A stretch of 64,000 nt of DNA, taken from contig JAIQFR010000001.1 of the NCBI GenBank assembly GCA_020073205.1, forward strand, positions 1 through 64,000. The letters are read 5' to 3'. The DNA is from Terriglobia bacterium (lineage in GTDB: Bacteria > Acidobacteriota > Polarisedimenticolia > Polarisedimenticolales > JAIQFR01). The notes under the pieces are model-generated. The model saw only the letters and a program-made list of their open reading frames with translations. It made no database searches and was not told the DNA's origin. The position numbers were made by a program, and so were the translations under genes. Below, in pieces: positions 19,401-29,800 of this stretch (its first letter is position 1; every line of letters starts with the position of its first letter).

Positions 19401-19700
19401 CGGTCCGATCCGGACCGTTCCACATTGACCTGGGACGCGATCACCGGGGGAGTCGTCGGCGTCTCGTACGACGTGGCGCGAGGACTCGGGAGCCAGTTGC
19501 CGGTGGGCGTTGGCGCCGAAGAGGCCTGTGTGGTTTCCGGTGCGGACGCTCCGATGGCGTCGGACCCGTCGTTGCCGCCGGAGGGCGGCGTCTTCTGGTA
19601 CGTCGTTCGGGGGCGGCACGCTTGCGGTGCGGGCACCTACGGGTATGCCGCCGAGCGTGGATCGCAGGCGGCGGAGCGTGTCGCTGGCGCGTGTCCCTGA
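16431..19700 (+). CDS. large secreted Asp-box/sortilin-like beta-propeller protein with Cys-rich repeats
   Basis: A 1089-residue exported protein. Signal peptide about residues 1-30 (GCGLLLSIALWAAPALA). Residues about 90-760 carry many Asp-box motifs (TTDDGVSWK, STDQGSTWE, SADNGVTWT, TANGGSTWT, STDGGSTWS), as in VPS10/BNR propellers. From about 765 to 980 there are near-40-residue cysteine repeats of the type DGDACTETDTCQSGVCVG. The last 110 residues form a fibronectin-like domain ending HACGAGTYGYA. GTG 16431 was preferred for its CAGGGGGC ribosome site; GTG 16380 in the same frame would add 17 residues. Probably surface-exposed or released; ligand unknown. Confidence 0.82.
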   Translation: MIPKHLAGRPGLGCGLLLSIALWAAPALAQEAGDPPQGPDQVVSKEGGEEYAIEQREEWFFRPRQAGTSGDMAKLRAKAVDFTRAREALLEARPRGAGIWTSRGPSSSRFGSWAFGKVSGRVPALAKDWANNILYAGAASGGVWKTTDDGVSWKPIFESAGTMTIGAIAIDPNTPTTLWVGTGENTDFWCEDYFGIGLLRSTDQGSTWELRNGSGGSTLEGLSEFAAVLVDPRNSGNLVVGGMTRNCTTGAYSQGGIYTSTDAGATWTKRLQGYVTSVVRSASPDILWAGVYYGGVYKSADNGVTWTQQTGSSIPYGNNTYRVEVAAAPSDVNTAYALFENNVAYSRPELWKTANGGSTWTRMVYGSSACDGQCGYNMTVKVHPTTSTTLYRGTIQIFKSTSSGTSWTNLTGAWGSTQKVHQDTHILLINPSNGNEIYIGCDGGVWKTTNGGSSFANLNANLNFTQFYDVGIHPVSDEILCGGAQDNSSLARTTENVWDVQTVTGDGFMCAINPANPNTDYIASYPYNNLPSVYRSTNGILGTYSGITGSTAGIAATSRIDWVTPYTLSPTSPSTMFLGTYQMYRSTNGGTSFSLVGPTDMTGGGSENISTVSVCRTDGNYVYAGTTDGYPWRSTDGGSTWSQLSGGLPARRINDVEADPTNPGRAFCVVSGFGTAHLYEYTEGSWVARGGGLPDVPANTVLVLSANVVYVGTDVGVFVSSDGGVSFTPFNYGLPAGLVVTDLEFNATTGTITAGTYGRGAWQYSFCTALDPCHTAGVFDPGTGLCTNPAMADGTACNDGSLCTQTDTCQSGICTGGDPMTCSALDSCHDVGDCDAGTGLCSNPAKPNGTVCADGDACTETDTCQSGVCVGSNPVVCAASDQCHGAGTCDTSTGLCSDPAAANETTCNDGDPCTTADACLGGACVGGPPLVCDDADVCTDDSCNPATGCVHTNNTAPCSDGDACTTGDTCSAGTCVPGTPVGNPPEVSNLRSDPDRSTLTWDAITGGVVGVSYDVARGLGSQLPVGVGAEEACVVSGADAPMASDPSLPPEGGVFWYVVRGRHACGAGTYGYAAERGSQAAERVAGACP

Positions 19701-19801
19701 GGAGGAAGTCCCCCGGCCGCTGCCCGGTCGCCAGCCCGGCTCCTACCGCGCCATGGCGCAGGTGCGCGCTTTCTCGTGACGACGGGCGCTCATCGCGACG
19801 A

Positions 19802-21205
19802 TCACTCCGGCCCCTTCCCCCGAATCCGGTGCTTCCGCATCAGCGCGTGGAAGTTGGTGCGTTGAAGGCCGGTCTCCCGGGCGGCGCGGCTGACGTTCCA
19901 CTCGCTGCGCGTCAGCGCCTCGATCACGAAGCGCCGCTCCACGTCGTCGAACATCCGGCTGCGCATCGTCCGCTTGAGCGACTTCAGCTCCTCGTTGGTT
20001 CGGGGTACGTCCTCGGTCGGTCCGCGGGCCGGACCGGCGAAGTGAGCGGGAAGATGCTCGACGCGGACGGTATCCCCCTCCACCATCACGCACAGGCGCT
20101 CGACGAGGTTCTTCAGCTCGCGGACGTTGCCGGGCCAGGAGTAGCGCTTCAGGACTTCGAGAGCCTCGGGCGAGAAGCGCCAGGGTCTCGCCGCGTCCGG
20201 CGTCCCGTGCTTCCTGAGGAAGTGGCGGATCAGCCCCGGAATGTCCGACGGCCGCTCGCGCAGGGGCGGCAGGTGGAGGGGAACGACGTTCATCCGGTAG
20301 AAGAGATCCTGGCGGAAGCTGCCCTCCTCGACCATGGCAGCCAGGTCCCTGTTGGTCGCCGCCACGAGCCGGAAGTTCACCCACTTCACCTCGACGCCTC
20401 CGACCGGCCTGAACTCGCCGGATTCCAGGAAGCGGAGGAGCTTTCCCTGAGTCTCCAGGCTCAGGTTGCAGACCTCGTCGAGGAAGAGGGTCCCGTGCTG
20501 CGCCAGCTCGAACAGGCCGGGCTTGGACGTCAGGGCCCCGGTGAACGACCCTTTCACGTGGCCGAACAGCTCGCTCTCCAGGAGGCCGGGGGCCAGGGCC
20601 GAGCAGTCCACCGATACGAAGGGACCGTCACGCCTCGGGCTCGCGCCGTGGACGAGGCTCGCCACCAGCTCCTTGCCGGTCCCCGTCTCGCCGTGGATGA
20701 GCACCGTCGCGTCGGAGCCGGCCACCCGCGCGATGATCGCCCGCACTTCCTCCATCGCGGGCGACACGCTGACGATGCCCTCGATCTCCCCGGGGAGCGC
20801 GGCGGGCGCGGGCCGGCGCTGGTCCAGCTGGGCGAATGCGGACCGGACCCGCGCGAGCAGCTCGTCGGGGGTGAACGGCTTCGGAAGGAAATCGAAGGCG
20901 CCGAGCTTCACGGCCCGGACCGCGGCCTCGACGGTGGAGTACCCGGTGATGACGATGACCTCGAGGTCCGATCTCCGCTCCCGCACCGCCGCGAGGATCT
21001 CGAGCCCGTCCGTCCCCGGCAGACGAACGTCCAGGAGGACGAGGTCGTAGACGCCGTGGAGCGCCCGGTCGTGCCCGCGGATCCCGTCCGTCTCGCCGTC
21101 CACCAGACAGCCGCACCGCTCTAGGATGGCGCGGCAGGACTCGACGATCACCTCCTCGTCGTCGACGATCAGGATCCTGCGGCCGGCGAGCGTTTCCTCG
21201 GTCAT
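19802..21205 (-). CDS. NtrC-family sigma-54 response regulator
   Basis: A 467-residue transcription activator. Receiver domain 1-125 with DD15-16, phosphoacceptor D59 in [10 protein letters not shown] and lysine in [11 protein letters not shown]+ domain about 145-380: Walker A GETGTGKE, sigma-54 contact loop GSFTGA (usual GAFTGA), Walker [10 protein letters not shown]-terminal Fis-type [24 protein letters not shown]. No kinase gene is adjacent; the orphan kinase at 1838-3838 is one candidate partner. A 91-bp piece of this gene is duplicated at 5285-5375. The start ATG is the one just before the receiver domain. Confidence 0.93.
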   Translation of the reverse strand: MTEETLAGRRILIVDDEEVIVESCRAILERCGCLVDGETDGIRGHDRALHGVYDLVLLDVRLPGTDGLEILAAVRERRSDLEVIVITGYSTVEAAVRAVKLGAFDFLPKPFTPDELLARVRSAFAQLDQRRPAPAALPGEIEGIVSVSPAMEEVRAIIARVAGSDATVLIHGETGTGKELVASLVHGASPRRDGPFVSVDCSALAPGLLESELFGHVKGSFTGALTSKPGLFELAQHGTLFLDEVCNLSLETQGKLLRFLESGEFRPVGGVEVKWVNFRLVAATNRDLAAMVEEGSFRQDLFYRMNVVPLHLPPLRERPSDIPGLIRHFLRKHGTPDAARPWRFSPEALEVLKRYSWPGNVRELKNLVERLCVMVEGDTVRVEHLPAHFAGPARGPTEDVPRTNEELKSLKRTMRSRMFDDVERRFVIEALTRSEWNVSRAARETGLQRTNFHALMRKHRIRGKGPE

Positions 21206-21331
21206 CGTCGTCGCCTCATCGGGCCCGTAGTGTACACGCGCCCGCGTGACGCCGACGGGGCGCCTCGAGCCGATGAGGCCTACAATGGTGCCGGCGTCGG
21301 GCACGGTTCTCGCGGGGCAGGAGGGAAGACC

Positions 21332-21769
21332 ATGAGACTCACTCGAATCGAAAAGGTGCTTCGCGTCCTTCTCGTCACGGGCCTGGCGGCCGGAGCCACG
21401 GCGGTCCTGGCGTTCCAGGGTCCCCGGCTTTCGGCCACCTACGAGGCGTCCTCGGTGAGCGCGGGTTCGGCCGGCGTCTCCGTCACGTTCGCATTCACGC
21501 TCCACAATCGCGGCGACGCGGAGATCGTCGTGGACCGGATCGCGCTCGCGGACCTGTCGGACGCCGAGTCGGCCTATGCGACGTTCGGCGGCGGGACGAT
21601 CGGCTCCGGCGGCGAACTCAGCGGCTCGCGAATGGCGACCGTTCCCGGGGCGGCGTTCGAGCGGTGGCAGAGCGGCGGCCCGGCGGTCCTCTACGTCTAC
21701 TCCCGCACCGAGCGCGGAGACGTCTTCAGGACCCGCGTGGACGCCTACCGGGCGCCCGGGACGCACTAG
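21332..21769 (+). CDS. small exported hypothetical protein
   Basis: A 145-residue protein. Residues 1-28 form an uncleaved anchor or signal (VLLVTGLAAGATAVLAF). The rest is a single Ig-like beta domain: YEASSVSAGSAGVSVTFAF, TLHNRGDAEIVVDRIAL and a C-terminal VLYVYSRTERGDVFRTRV. No cysteine and no recognised family. Strong ribosome site CAGGAGGGAAGACC. It is divergent from the NtrC regulator, so it could be a target of it. Confidence 0.65.
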   Translation: MRLTRIEKVLRVLLVTGLAAGATAVLAFQGPRLSATYEASSVSAGSAGVSVTFAFTLHNRGDAEIVVDRIALADLSDAESAYATFGGGTIGSGGELSGSRMATVPGAAFERWQSGGPAVLYVYSRTERGDVFRTRVDAYRAPGTH

Positions 21770-21869
21770 ACGGGCGAGCCCCGAGAGGCGGCCGATCCGC
21801 CGTCGCGAGCCGACGTTGCAGGCCGAGCCCCGGTGCCTAGATTCTAGAGAGGATATCGAGGGCTCGACG

Positions 21870-23693
21870 ATGGTGGCGACGCTCGCGGCCCCGCGCGCGG
21901 ACGACGCGTACGCGCGGTTCCGGGCACTCGACGGATCGCACCCCCTTCGGCAGGCGGTGCCTCGAGGGTTCGTCGACTACCGCGCGCGGAGGGTGCGCGG
22001 CGCGGAGATCGCCTACTTCAACTTCGCGCTCGGGCGCGAGATCGGCCTGATCCCGGCCGATCATCCCGATCTCATGACCCCCGGCCTCAGGGACGCCGCT
22101 CTCGGGGCCTTCGCGATCACCATCGTGAACGAGCACGACACCCGGCGCGGGACCGTCGTCCCCGCCGGGGACCTCCTCCCCGGCGCGTACATGGCCACCC
22201 GCTACCTGCAGCTCCAGCACCCGGGGCGGCGCGGAGACAGCTCCGGTGACGGCCGCAGCGTCTGGATCGGATCCGTCGCCGGCCGTGAATCGACCTGGGA
22301 CCTCTCGGCCTGCGGAACCGGCGTGACCCGACTCTGCCCCGCGACCGCGTGGACGGGGCGCTTCTACAAGACGGGCAGCCGCCGCGCGTGCTACGGATGC
22401 GGCACCGCGACCGTGTTCGAGGGGCTCTCCGCCGCGCTGATGAGCGAGAGCTTCCACGCGAACGGCATCCTCACCGAGCGCGTGCTCGCCGTCGTCGCCG
22501 TTCCGGGCGGCTTCGGGATCACCGTGAGGGCGTACCCCTCCCTGCTGCGACCCGCGCACTTCTTCGTGTGGCTGAAGCAGGGAGACCTGGCGTCCCTTCG
22601 CGGGATCGCGGAGCTGTTCTACCGGCGCCAGGTCGCGAACGGCGCCTTCCCTCCCCTTGAGGGAGGCGCGCGGTGGAGGCACCTCTCGGAGTGGGTCGCG
22701 CGGTCCTTTGCGAGAGCCGCCGCCGCCTTCGAGGCCGAATACGTGTTTTGCTGGCTCGAATGGGACGGCGACAACGTGCTCATGGACGGCGGAGTCCTCG
22801 ATTACGGGTCGGTCCGGCAGTTCGGCCTCTACCATCGCGAGTACCGGTATGACGACGGACCTCGGTGGTCGACGACGATCCCCGAGCAGCGGCGGAAGGC
22901 GAGGTACATCGTCCAGACGTTCGCGCAGGTCCGCGACGCGCTCCTGTGCGGAAGAAGGCGGCCGATCGGCGCCTACGGCCACGACCCGGTGGTAAAGCTC
23001 TTCGACCGGGAATTCGAGGCCCACCGGTTGCGGCTCCTCCTCGGAAACGTCGGATTCCGGCCGTCGATCGCGGCGCGGCTGCTCGCGGCCGCGGCGCCCG
23101 CCGTCGAGCGGTTCCGTCGCGAGCACCGCTACTTCGAGCGCGCCTCGTCCCGCCGCCGGCTGATCGTCTCCGACGGGATCACCCGGAACGCGGTGTACTC
23201 CACCCGGGACGTCCTGCGCGAGCTCCCCGCCCGGTACCTCGAGGAGGAGCGGGCGCTGGCCCCGCGGGAGTTTCTGAAGATCGCGGCGTCCACCTACGCC
23301 TCGCGCCGCCACCTCCAGTCCACTCCCTCCCGGGCTCGGCGGGTCCGGGCGTTCCAGCGCGCGTACCTGGAGATGATCGGGATCGCAGCCGGCCTCGCCG
23401 GGACGACCCCGCGCCGCGTCCTTCGGGAAGTGGCCGGGCGCTCGGCGGTCGTCAACCGGTTCGCGCGGATCACGGGGGACGCCGCCATCGATGTCGCCGC
23501 GCGCCTCTCGAGAACTCGCCGGCGCCTGGATTCCGACGCGATCTACGCCGTGATTCGCGCCCTCGTCGACGAGCACCTCTGCGTCCCCGAGGCGCGACGA
23601 GCCGGACCGGCATCGCTCCCCCGCGAGCCCGCCGCGCAGCGCGCCGTCGAGGCGCTTCGCCGGGCGATCGCCGGGAACCGCCACGGACTGTAA
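21870..23693 (+). CDS. SelO-like (UPF0061) pseudokinase-fold protein with altered nucleotide site
   Basis: A 607-residue protein whose order of motifs follows protein adenylyltransferase SelO: an N-terminal NFALGREIGLIP, ESTWDLSACGTGVTRL at the position of the family's LKGAG loop, LMSESFHANGILTERVLAVV, and GDNVLMDGGVLDYGSVRQFGLYH at the family's DYGPFGF site. In this alignment the ATP-binding lysine of LKGAG is replaced by Cys (SACGTG), while the DN and DYG acids remain. It may therefore be a diverged or inactive member. C-terminal 150 residues are Arg-rich and not typical. Family membership is by eye. Confidence 0.65.
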   Translation: MVATLAAPRADDAYARFRALDGSHPLRQAVPRGFVDYRARRVRGAEIAYFNFALGREIGLIPADHPDLMTPGLRDAALGAFAITIVNEHDTRRGTVVPAGDLLPGAYMATRYLQLQHPGRRGDSSGDGRSVWIGSVAGRESTWDLSACGTGVTRLCPATAWTGRFYKTGSRRACYGCGTATVFEGLSAALMSESFHANGILTERVLAVVAVPGGFGITVRAYPSLLRPAHFFVWLKQGDLASLRGIAELFYRRQVANGAFPPLEGGARWRHLSEWVARSFARAAAAFEAEYVFCWLEWDGDNVLMDGGVLDYGSVRQFGLYHREYRYDDGPRWSTTIPEQRRKARYIVQTFAQVRDALLCGRRRPIGAYGHDPVVKLFDREFEAHRLRLLLGNVGFRPSIAARLLAAAAPAVERFRREHRYFERASSRRRLIVSDGITRNAVYSTRDVLRELPARYLEEERALAPREFLKIAASTYASRRHLQSTPSRARRVRAFQRAYLEMIGIAAGLAGTTPRRVLREVAGRSAVVNRFARITGDAAIDVAARLSRTRRRLDSDAIYAVIRALVDEHLCVPEARRAGPASLPREPAAQRAVEALRRAIAGNRHGL

Positions 23694-23801
23694 GCGGTTC
23701 CTCCGGCCCGATGGATCCGGGGCGACCCTCGGGTCCCGCGGGTGCTAGTATGACCCGCGTCTCCTCGGGACCTGCGAATCGATCGGCGGTGGCCCCCACA
23801 A

Positions 23802-26800
23802 GTGCCTGAAGACGACGCCACACGGAAGCCCGGTCGAGCGCGTCGATCGCTCCGATGGGCGTTGTTGCTCATCGCCCTGGCGGCCGGGCTGGTGACTTAT
23901 CTGTCCGGCCCTGGGGCGAGGCTCGACGCACTTGCTCTCCGCCGCGTCCGCGACGGGGCGTCGGCGGCCTTCGAGCGGCCGGTGTCGGTCGCGTCGGTTC
24001 ACGTCTCGGTGCTCTCGGGCCGCATCGAGATTCGCGGCCTCACGCTGAGCGCGTCCCCTCCGGCGGCCCGGCCCGTCCTCACGATCCCGGTTCTCTCCGC
24101 GACGTTGGCGCTCCGGCCTCTCCTGCAAGGACGGCTGGAGATCTCGGGGATGCGCATCGAGCGACCGGAGGTCAACGTGTGGCGCGAGGACGGACGCTGG
24201 GAGGGCCCGTTTCCGGCCTCCGCGGGCGAGGAGCGCCGCACGGCGATCCTCCTCAGCCGGCTCGAGATCGTGGACGGCGTCGTTTCCGTCGAGGACCGGG
24301 AGATTCCCCTGTGGGGACGCGCCGAGGAGGTGCGGATCGCGTGGGTGTCCCGCCGGGACGGCGACGGTGAAGGGACGCTCGATACGAACCGGCTCAGCGT
24401 GGGGGATGGCGACGCGAAGCAGCTCGGAAAGGTGCACCTCGAGGCGGCGCTGACCGGGAAGAAGGCGAAGTCCAAGGGCGCGGTGTCATTGGGCGGCAGC
24501 GTGCTGAATCTCGAGGGAGACGCGGACCTCGATCTCCGGGGGACCCCCACGGTCTCGGGAGAGATCCGCGCGGCGTTCGACGTCCCCAGGGCTGCCGAGG
24601 TACCGCTGATCCCCTCGCTGCTGGGCCTCGGCGGCCCGATCGCCGGCAGCCTCCGGGGAACCGCGACCGTTCGCTTCGGGAGCGAAGGGTGGGCCGCCGA
24701 AGGTCGCGTGCGGGGAGACCACCTCGCCTATTCGGGGATCGAGGCGTCCGCGCTGGACGCCGAGGTCGCGGCCTCGGAGCGTGGCGCCACGATACGGAGC
24801 CTGTCCGCCCGCATGCTGGGCGGCACCGTGACGGCCGCGGGGTCGGTCGAGCTTCGCCGTGGCGGCGATATCCGTGCGAAGGTCGGCGCCGAGGGGCTCT
24901 CCGTCAACGACGCGCTGAAGGTGGCAGGTCTCGACGCCGCGCTCGACGGGGTCGCATCGCTCGACGCGGATCTGTCCGGGAGCCTCGGCGATCGGGGCTC
25001 GCTCCGCGGGACCGGGACGTTCCGCGTCATGCCGACCGGGACGGCCGGCGCGCGCCGGCGGCTCGACGCGGAGGCGACGGGCACGATCGGCCTCGAGCAT
25101 CTGGTGATCTCGGCGATCGCGCCGGCGGCCCGCGTCGGCCCGACCACGGCATCGATCCGAGCCGAGAAGGCGCTGGACGGGCCGAAGGTGCGGCTGCACC
25201 TCGACATCGTGAGCGGGGCCTTGGGCGAGAGCGCCGATCTCGTCGCCGCCCTCTTCGGGCACGCGCCGGGAGAGAGCCCGCTACCGCTCGATTCGGCGAG
25301 GCTCGAGGGGCGTGGGAAGGCGACGGCGGAGCTGACGATCGAGGAAGGGCACCACGCGTCGGGGACGATCGCGTTCGTCGTCGACGACATCGCGTACCTG
25401 GGCGTCGGGGCGGACTCCGCCGCGGGCACCCTCGAGGTGGAGGGCGGGGTCCTCACCTTCCGCGACACGCGGGCGAGCAAGGGGAGCGGGACGTTCCGAT
25501 TGAAAGAGGGGACGGCGCCGACCTCCGCCGGGGAGCCGTGGCATTTCGCAGGATCGTTCGACGCCTGGCCCGCCGACGACGTCCTTGCGCGGACCGGCGC
25601 TCCCGGCTCCCCGACCGCGCGGATCACCGGCCGCGCGGAGATCGGCGGCGGGAGCGGCGGCCGGCACGGGTCGTCGGATCTCTCCCTCTCCGACGCGAAG
25701 CTGGGCCCCATCGCCTTCGAGACGGGGCGCGTCGAAGCGGTGCTCGAGGAATCCGTCCTGAAGATCACGAGCCTTGCCGTCCGGGGTCCGGCTGGCCGCG
25801 TCGCCGCGTCGGGGAGCTACGATTTCGCGAATTCTAGGATCGCCGGGTCGCTCGAGGCTTCGGGAGTCGACGCCTCGCTGGCGGGCCCGTGGCTGCGGGG
25901 ACTCCCGGTGGCCGGACGCGTCGCGTTTTCCCTGCGAGGCGAGACGGGGAGCGGGACCACGGCTTGGAGTGGGACCCTCTCGCCGGATCCGGACTTGTCG
26001 CTCGGGGGACGCCCGGTCGAGGACCTCTCGGTTTCCTCCGAGGGCGACGGCGCGAGCGCGCGCCTGACCGTGCGGATCGGGAACACGGCGACCGCCCTGG
26101 CGGAGGTGGCGATCGCCCCGCCCCACGATTCGAAGGGACAGCTCGAGCTGACGTCCGTCCCGGTCGCTTGGCTGGTCGAGTTCATCCATCCGGCCGCCGC
26201 GTCGTCGGTCGGCGGAGAGCTCACCGGCCGGATCAAATGGTCGGGCCCGCTGGACGATCCGGGCGCGATCCGGGCCGACGCGGAGATCCACCCGTTGCGC
26301 GTCGTCGTCGGGGCCGAGTCGTTCACGGCGCCCCGGCCCGCCAGGGTGTCGCTCGAGGGCGGCCGGATCTCCTTCGACGACGTGTCGCTCGTGTCCGGAG
26401 CCAGCCGGATCGAGGTGCGCGGCGGCTACCCGCTCGATCCGTCGCGAGCGGCGCTCGATCTCTCGCTCGACGCATCAGCGGACCTGAGCGCTCTGACCGC
26501 GTTCGTCAGGGGTCTGACTTCCGCGGGAACGCTCACGGTCGCGCTCAAGGCGACGGGAAGCCCGACCACGCCCGACCTTCAGGGGACGGCGAGGCTCGAG
26601 GGCGGCCGCGTTCGCATGGCCGGCAATCCCCTGGCCGCCGCGGACCGCCTGCAGGCGGAGGCCCGGATCGAGCGCGGCGCCGTCCGCATCGAGCGGTTCT
26701 CGGGGACCGTCGCCGGCGGATCCCTTCACGGAACGGGACTTGTCACGCTCGAGGGTCTCGAGCCCGCTTCCCTCGTGCTCGAAGCCAAGGTGAACGCCGC

Positions 26801-29800
26801 GGCGCCGGAGATTCCCGAGGGATTCCGCGGCCTGTATTCCGGCGACCTCAGGTTCGAGGCGGCGAAGGGGAAGGACCCGGCGCTGTCCGGGCGTCTCGAT
26901 CTCATTCGAGGGGTCTGGCGCAGGAACTTCGAGCTCGACCGGATCAACCTCCTGGCGAGGACCCGAGCCCCCGTCGTCGAGGTGCCGAAGCCGGACGAAG
27001 GTCTGGCCAGGACGTCCCTCGACGTGACCGTTGACGCGAACGACAACCTCTGGCTCCGCAACGACCTCGCCGACACCGAGGCGTGGGGCCGCATCGAGAT
27101 CGGCGGGACCGTCGGTCACCCGCAGGTGTCGGGACATTGCGAGTCGCTCGACGGCGGCGAGCTCCGGTTCGGAAAGGTCCGATACCAGCTCGAGTCGGCA
27201 AGAGTCGACATCCCGGCCGGACCCCGGCTCAACCCCGAGTTCGACATCGTCGCGTCCACCCGCGTCCGGGAGTACGACGTGAGGATGCACCTCTGGGGAG
27301 ACACGACCCGGGTGGATTCCGAGCTCAGCTCGAACCCCTCGCTCGCGGAGAGGGACATCCTCGCCCTCCTGTTGACGGGCTCCACCACCGACACGGCCGA
27401 TTACCAGGCGAAGCCGGGCACGATCGAAGGGAGCGCCGCAAGCCTCGTGGGAGGGCAGATCGGGAGCATGGTCGGCAGCCAGCTCGAGCGGTGGCTCGGA
27501 TTCGAGGAGGTGCGGATCGATCCCTACCAGTACCAGACGACGGGCGATCCGACGACGCGCATCACGCTGGGCAAGCGGCTCTTCCCGCGGGTGTTCGTGC
27601 GCACCTCCGTTCCGCTCAACTCCACCACCCAGACCACCACCTACGAGGTCGAGTACCAGGTGAATCGGAAGGTGAAGGCCTCTGCGTTTCGAACCGACCG
27701 CGACGCGCTGGGGGCCGGCGCGCGCTACTCGGGGAAGACGTGGTCCCACTACGCCCGGACCCGCCGCAAGGCAACGACCCCCGCCTCTCCCCACGCCGAG
27801 GAGAAGGTGTCGGAGGTGAGGTTCCTCGGAGATCCGGGCGGCGATACGGCGCAGCTCGCGAGGCTCGTCCCCGTCCGCACCGGGCGGGACTTCAGCCGGA
27901 GGGACCTCGTCGAGGGAACGCTCAAGTTGAAGAAGCACTACGTGAAGGACGGGTATCTCGAGGCGTCCGTCACCGCGTCCAGCGCCAGCCCGCGCGCGGG
28001 TTTCGTCGACGTCGAGTACGCGATCGACCGGGGCCCGAAGATCGAACTCGTGATCGAGGGCGCGGGCGATTCCGAGAAGACCGTCCGCGGGATCCTCGAC
28101 GCGCTCTGGCTGGAGCCGGCTTCCACCGGAACCGATCTCGAAGAGGAGGCGCGGGAGCGAATCCGGCCGGCGCTGCAGGCGGAGGGGTACTTCAAGTGCG
28201 AGGTCCGCGTGGACGCGGAGTCGACCTCATCGGGCCGGAAGGTGACCTTTCACGTCGACCGCGGCGAGAAGGTCCACGTGGCGAGCCTGTCCATCGCGGG
28301 GGCGTCGTCGATCCCGGAGGCCGAGATCCTCCAGCACGTCCTGGCCGGACGCGAGACCCGCTTTAGGCGCGACGTGCTGAAGCCCGAGGTCCTGGACATC
28401 GACGTCTCGACCGTGGAGAACCTCTACCACAGCCGGGGGTTCCTGTCGGCACGGGCGGCGTGGTCCGTCGCCCTCACCCCCGACGGCAGGGACGCGCACG
28501 TGGAGATCCAGGTGACGGAGGGGCCCAGGGCGACGCTGCATTCGGTCCGGATCAGCGGGAACCGGGAGATTGGGGACGACCGCCTCCGCGCCCTCGTGCG
28601 AAGCCGCGAGGGGGAGCCCTTCGACGCGGCGAAGGTGTACGAGGACCTCGAGCGCATGCGCTCGATCTACGACGAGGGGGGATATCTCGACGCGCGGGTC
28701 GAGGACGACGTCCGCTCCGACGGCGAGAGTGTCGACTTGGTCTACGTGATCGTCGAGGGAGAGCGAAAGACCTTGCGCGACGTGGAGATCGAGGGGAACC
28801 GCATCACCCGCACCAGCGTCATCCGGCGGCTCGTCCACCTGGCTCCGGGCGACCCGATCAGCCACGCGCAGCTCCAGAAGATGCAGACCGATCTGTCGCG
28901 CACGGGGCTCTTCAGCGAGGTGAGGCTCTCGTGGGCGGACGCGCAGGGGCCGCCGGGCGGGCAGGTCCTCAAGATCTCGGTTCGCGAGGCCGACGACCTG
29001 GCACTGGGAGCGGGGGCCGCCTACGACACCTTCAACGGGCCGAGCGTCCAGGTGGACGCCGCCGACACGAACCTGCGCGGGACCGGCTGGTACTCGGGGC
29101 TGTCGATCCTCTACGGCAGCAAGGTGCAGCGCCAGCAGCTCAACTTCAGGGCGCCGCGCGCCGTGGCGGGCTGGGTGCCGATCCTGAGCGCGACTCACGA
29201 CGTCGAGGTCCGCGACTCGTTCAGCCAGACGGGGACCGCCGTGTCCGTCGCGCTCGAGCGGAAGACGCCGGGCGACGTCACCCACATCGTCCGCTACACC
29301 ACCAGCTTCTCGAACGTCTACGCCCTGACGGTCCCGGAGGAGACGTTCCACGCGACGGAGCCGCGCCTCGACCTGGGGCAGGTTCGCCTCAGCAGCGTCG
29401 GCTACTCCATCGCCCGCGACAAGCGGGACAATCCTCTGAACACCACCCGGGGAACCTACGCCAGCGCGGACCTCAGGGTGTTCGCGGAGCCCATCGGCTC
29501 GCAGCAGCGATTCTCGAAGCTCTTCCTCCAGGGAAGCGCGGCCCGTCCGCTCCCGGGGGACCTGGTCGGCGCGTCCGCCGTGAAGATCGGCCTCGCATCC
29601 CGGTTGGGGACCCCGAATCCGCTTCCGCTGCAGGAGCGCTACTTCGCCGGCGGGGGCTCGACGTTCCGCGGGTTCAGGCAGGACGGCGTCGGCTACGTCG
29701 ATCTCGAGCAGGCGACCGACTCGTCCGGCAACCCGGTCCAGGTCGATGCCGGCACCCTGGAGCACGGCACGCTCCGCCCGCTGGGCGGCGAGTCCGTCTT

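Noticed and set aside
16242-19619. Very long open frame on the minus strand opposite the secreted propeller protein
   Set aside because: Arg/Val/Ala-rich translation without domain motifs; it is an artefact of high GC at the third codon position of the true gene.
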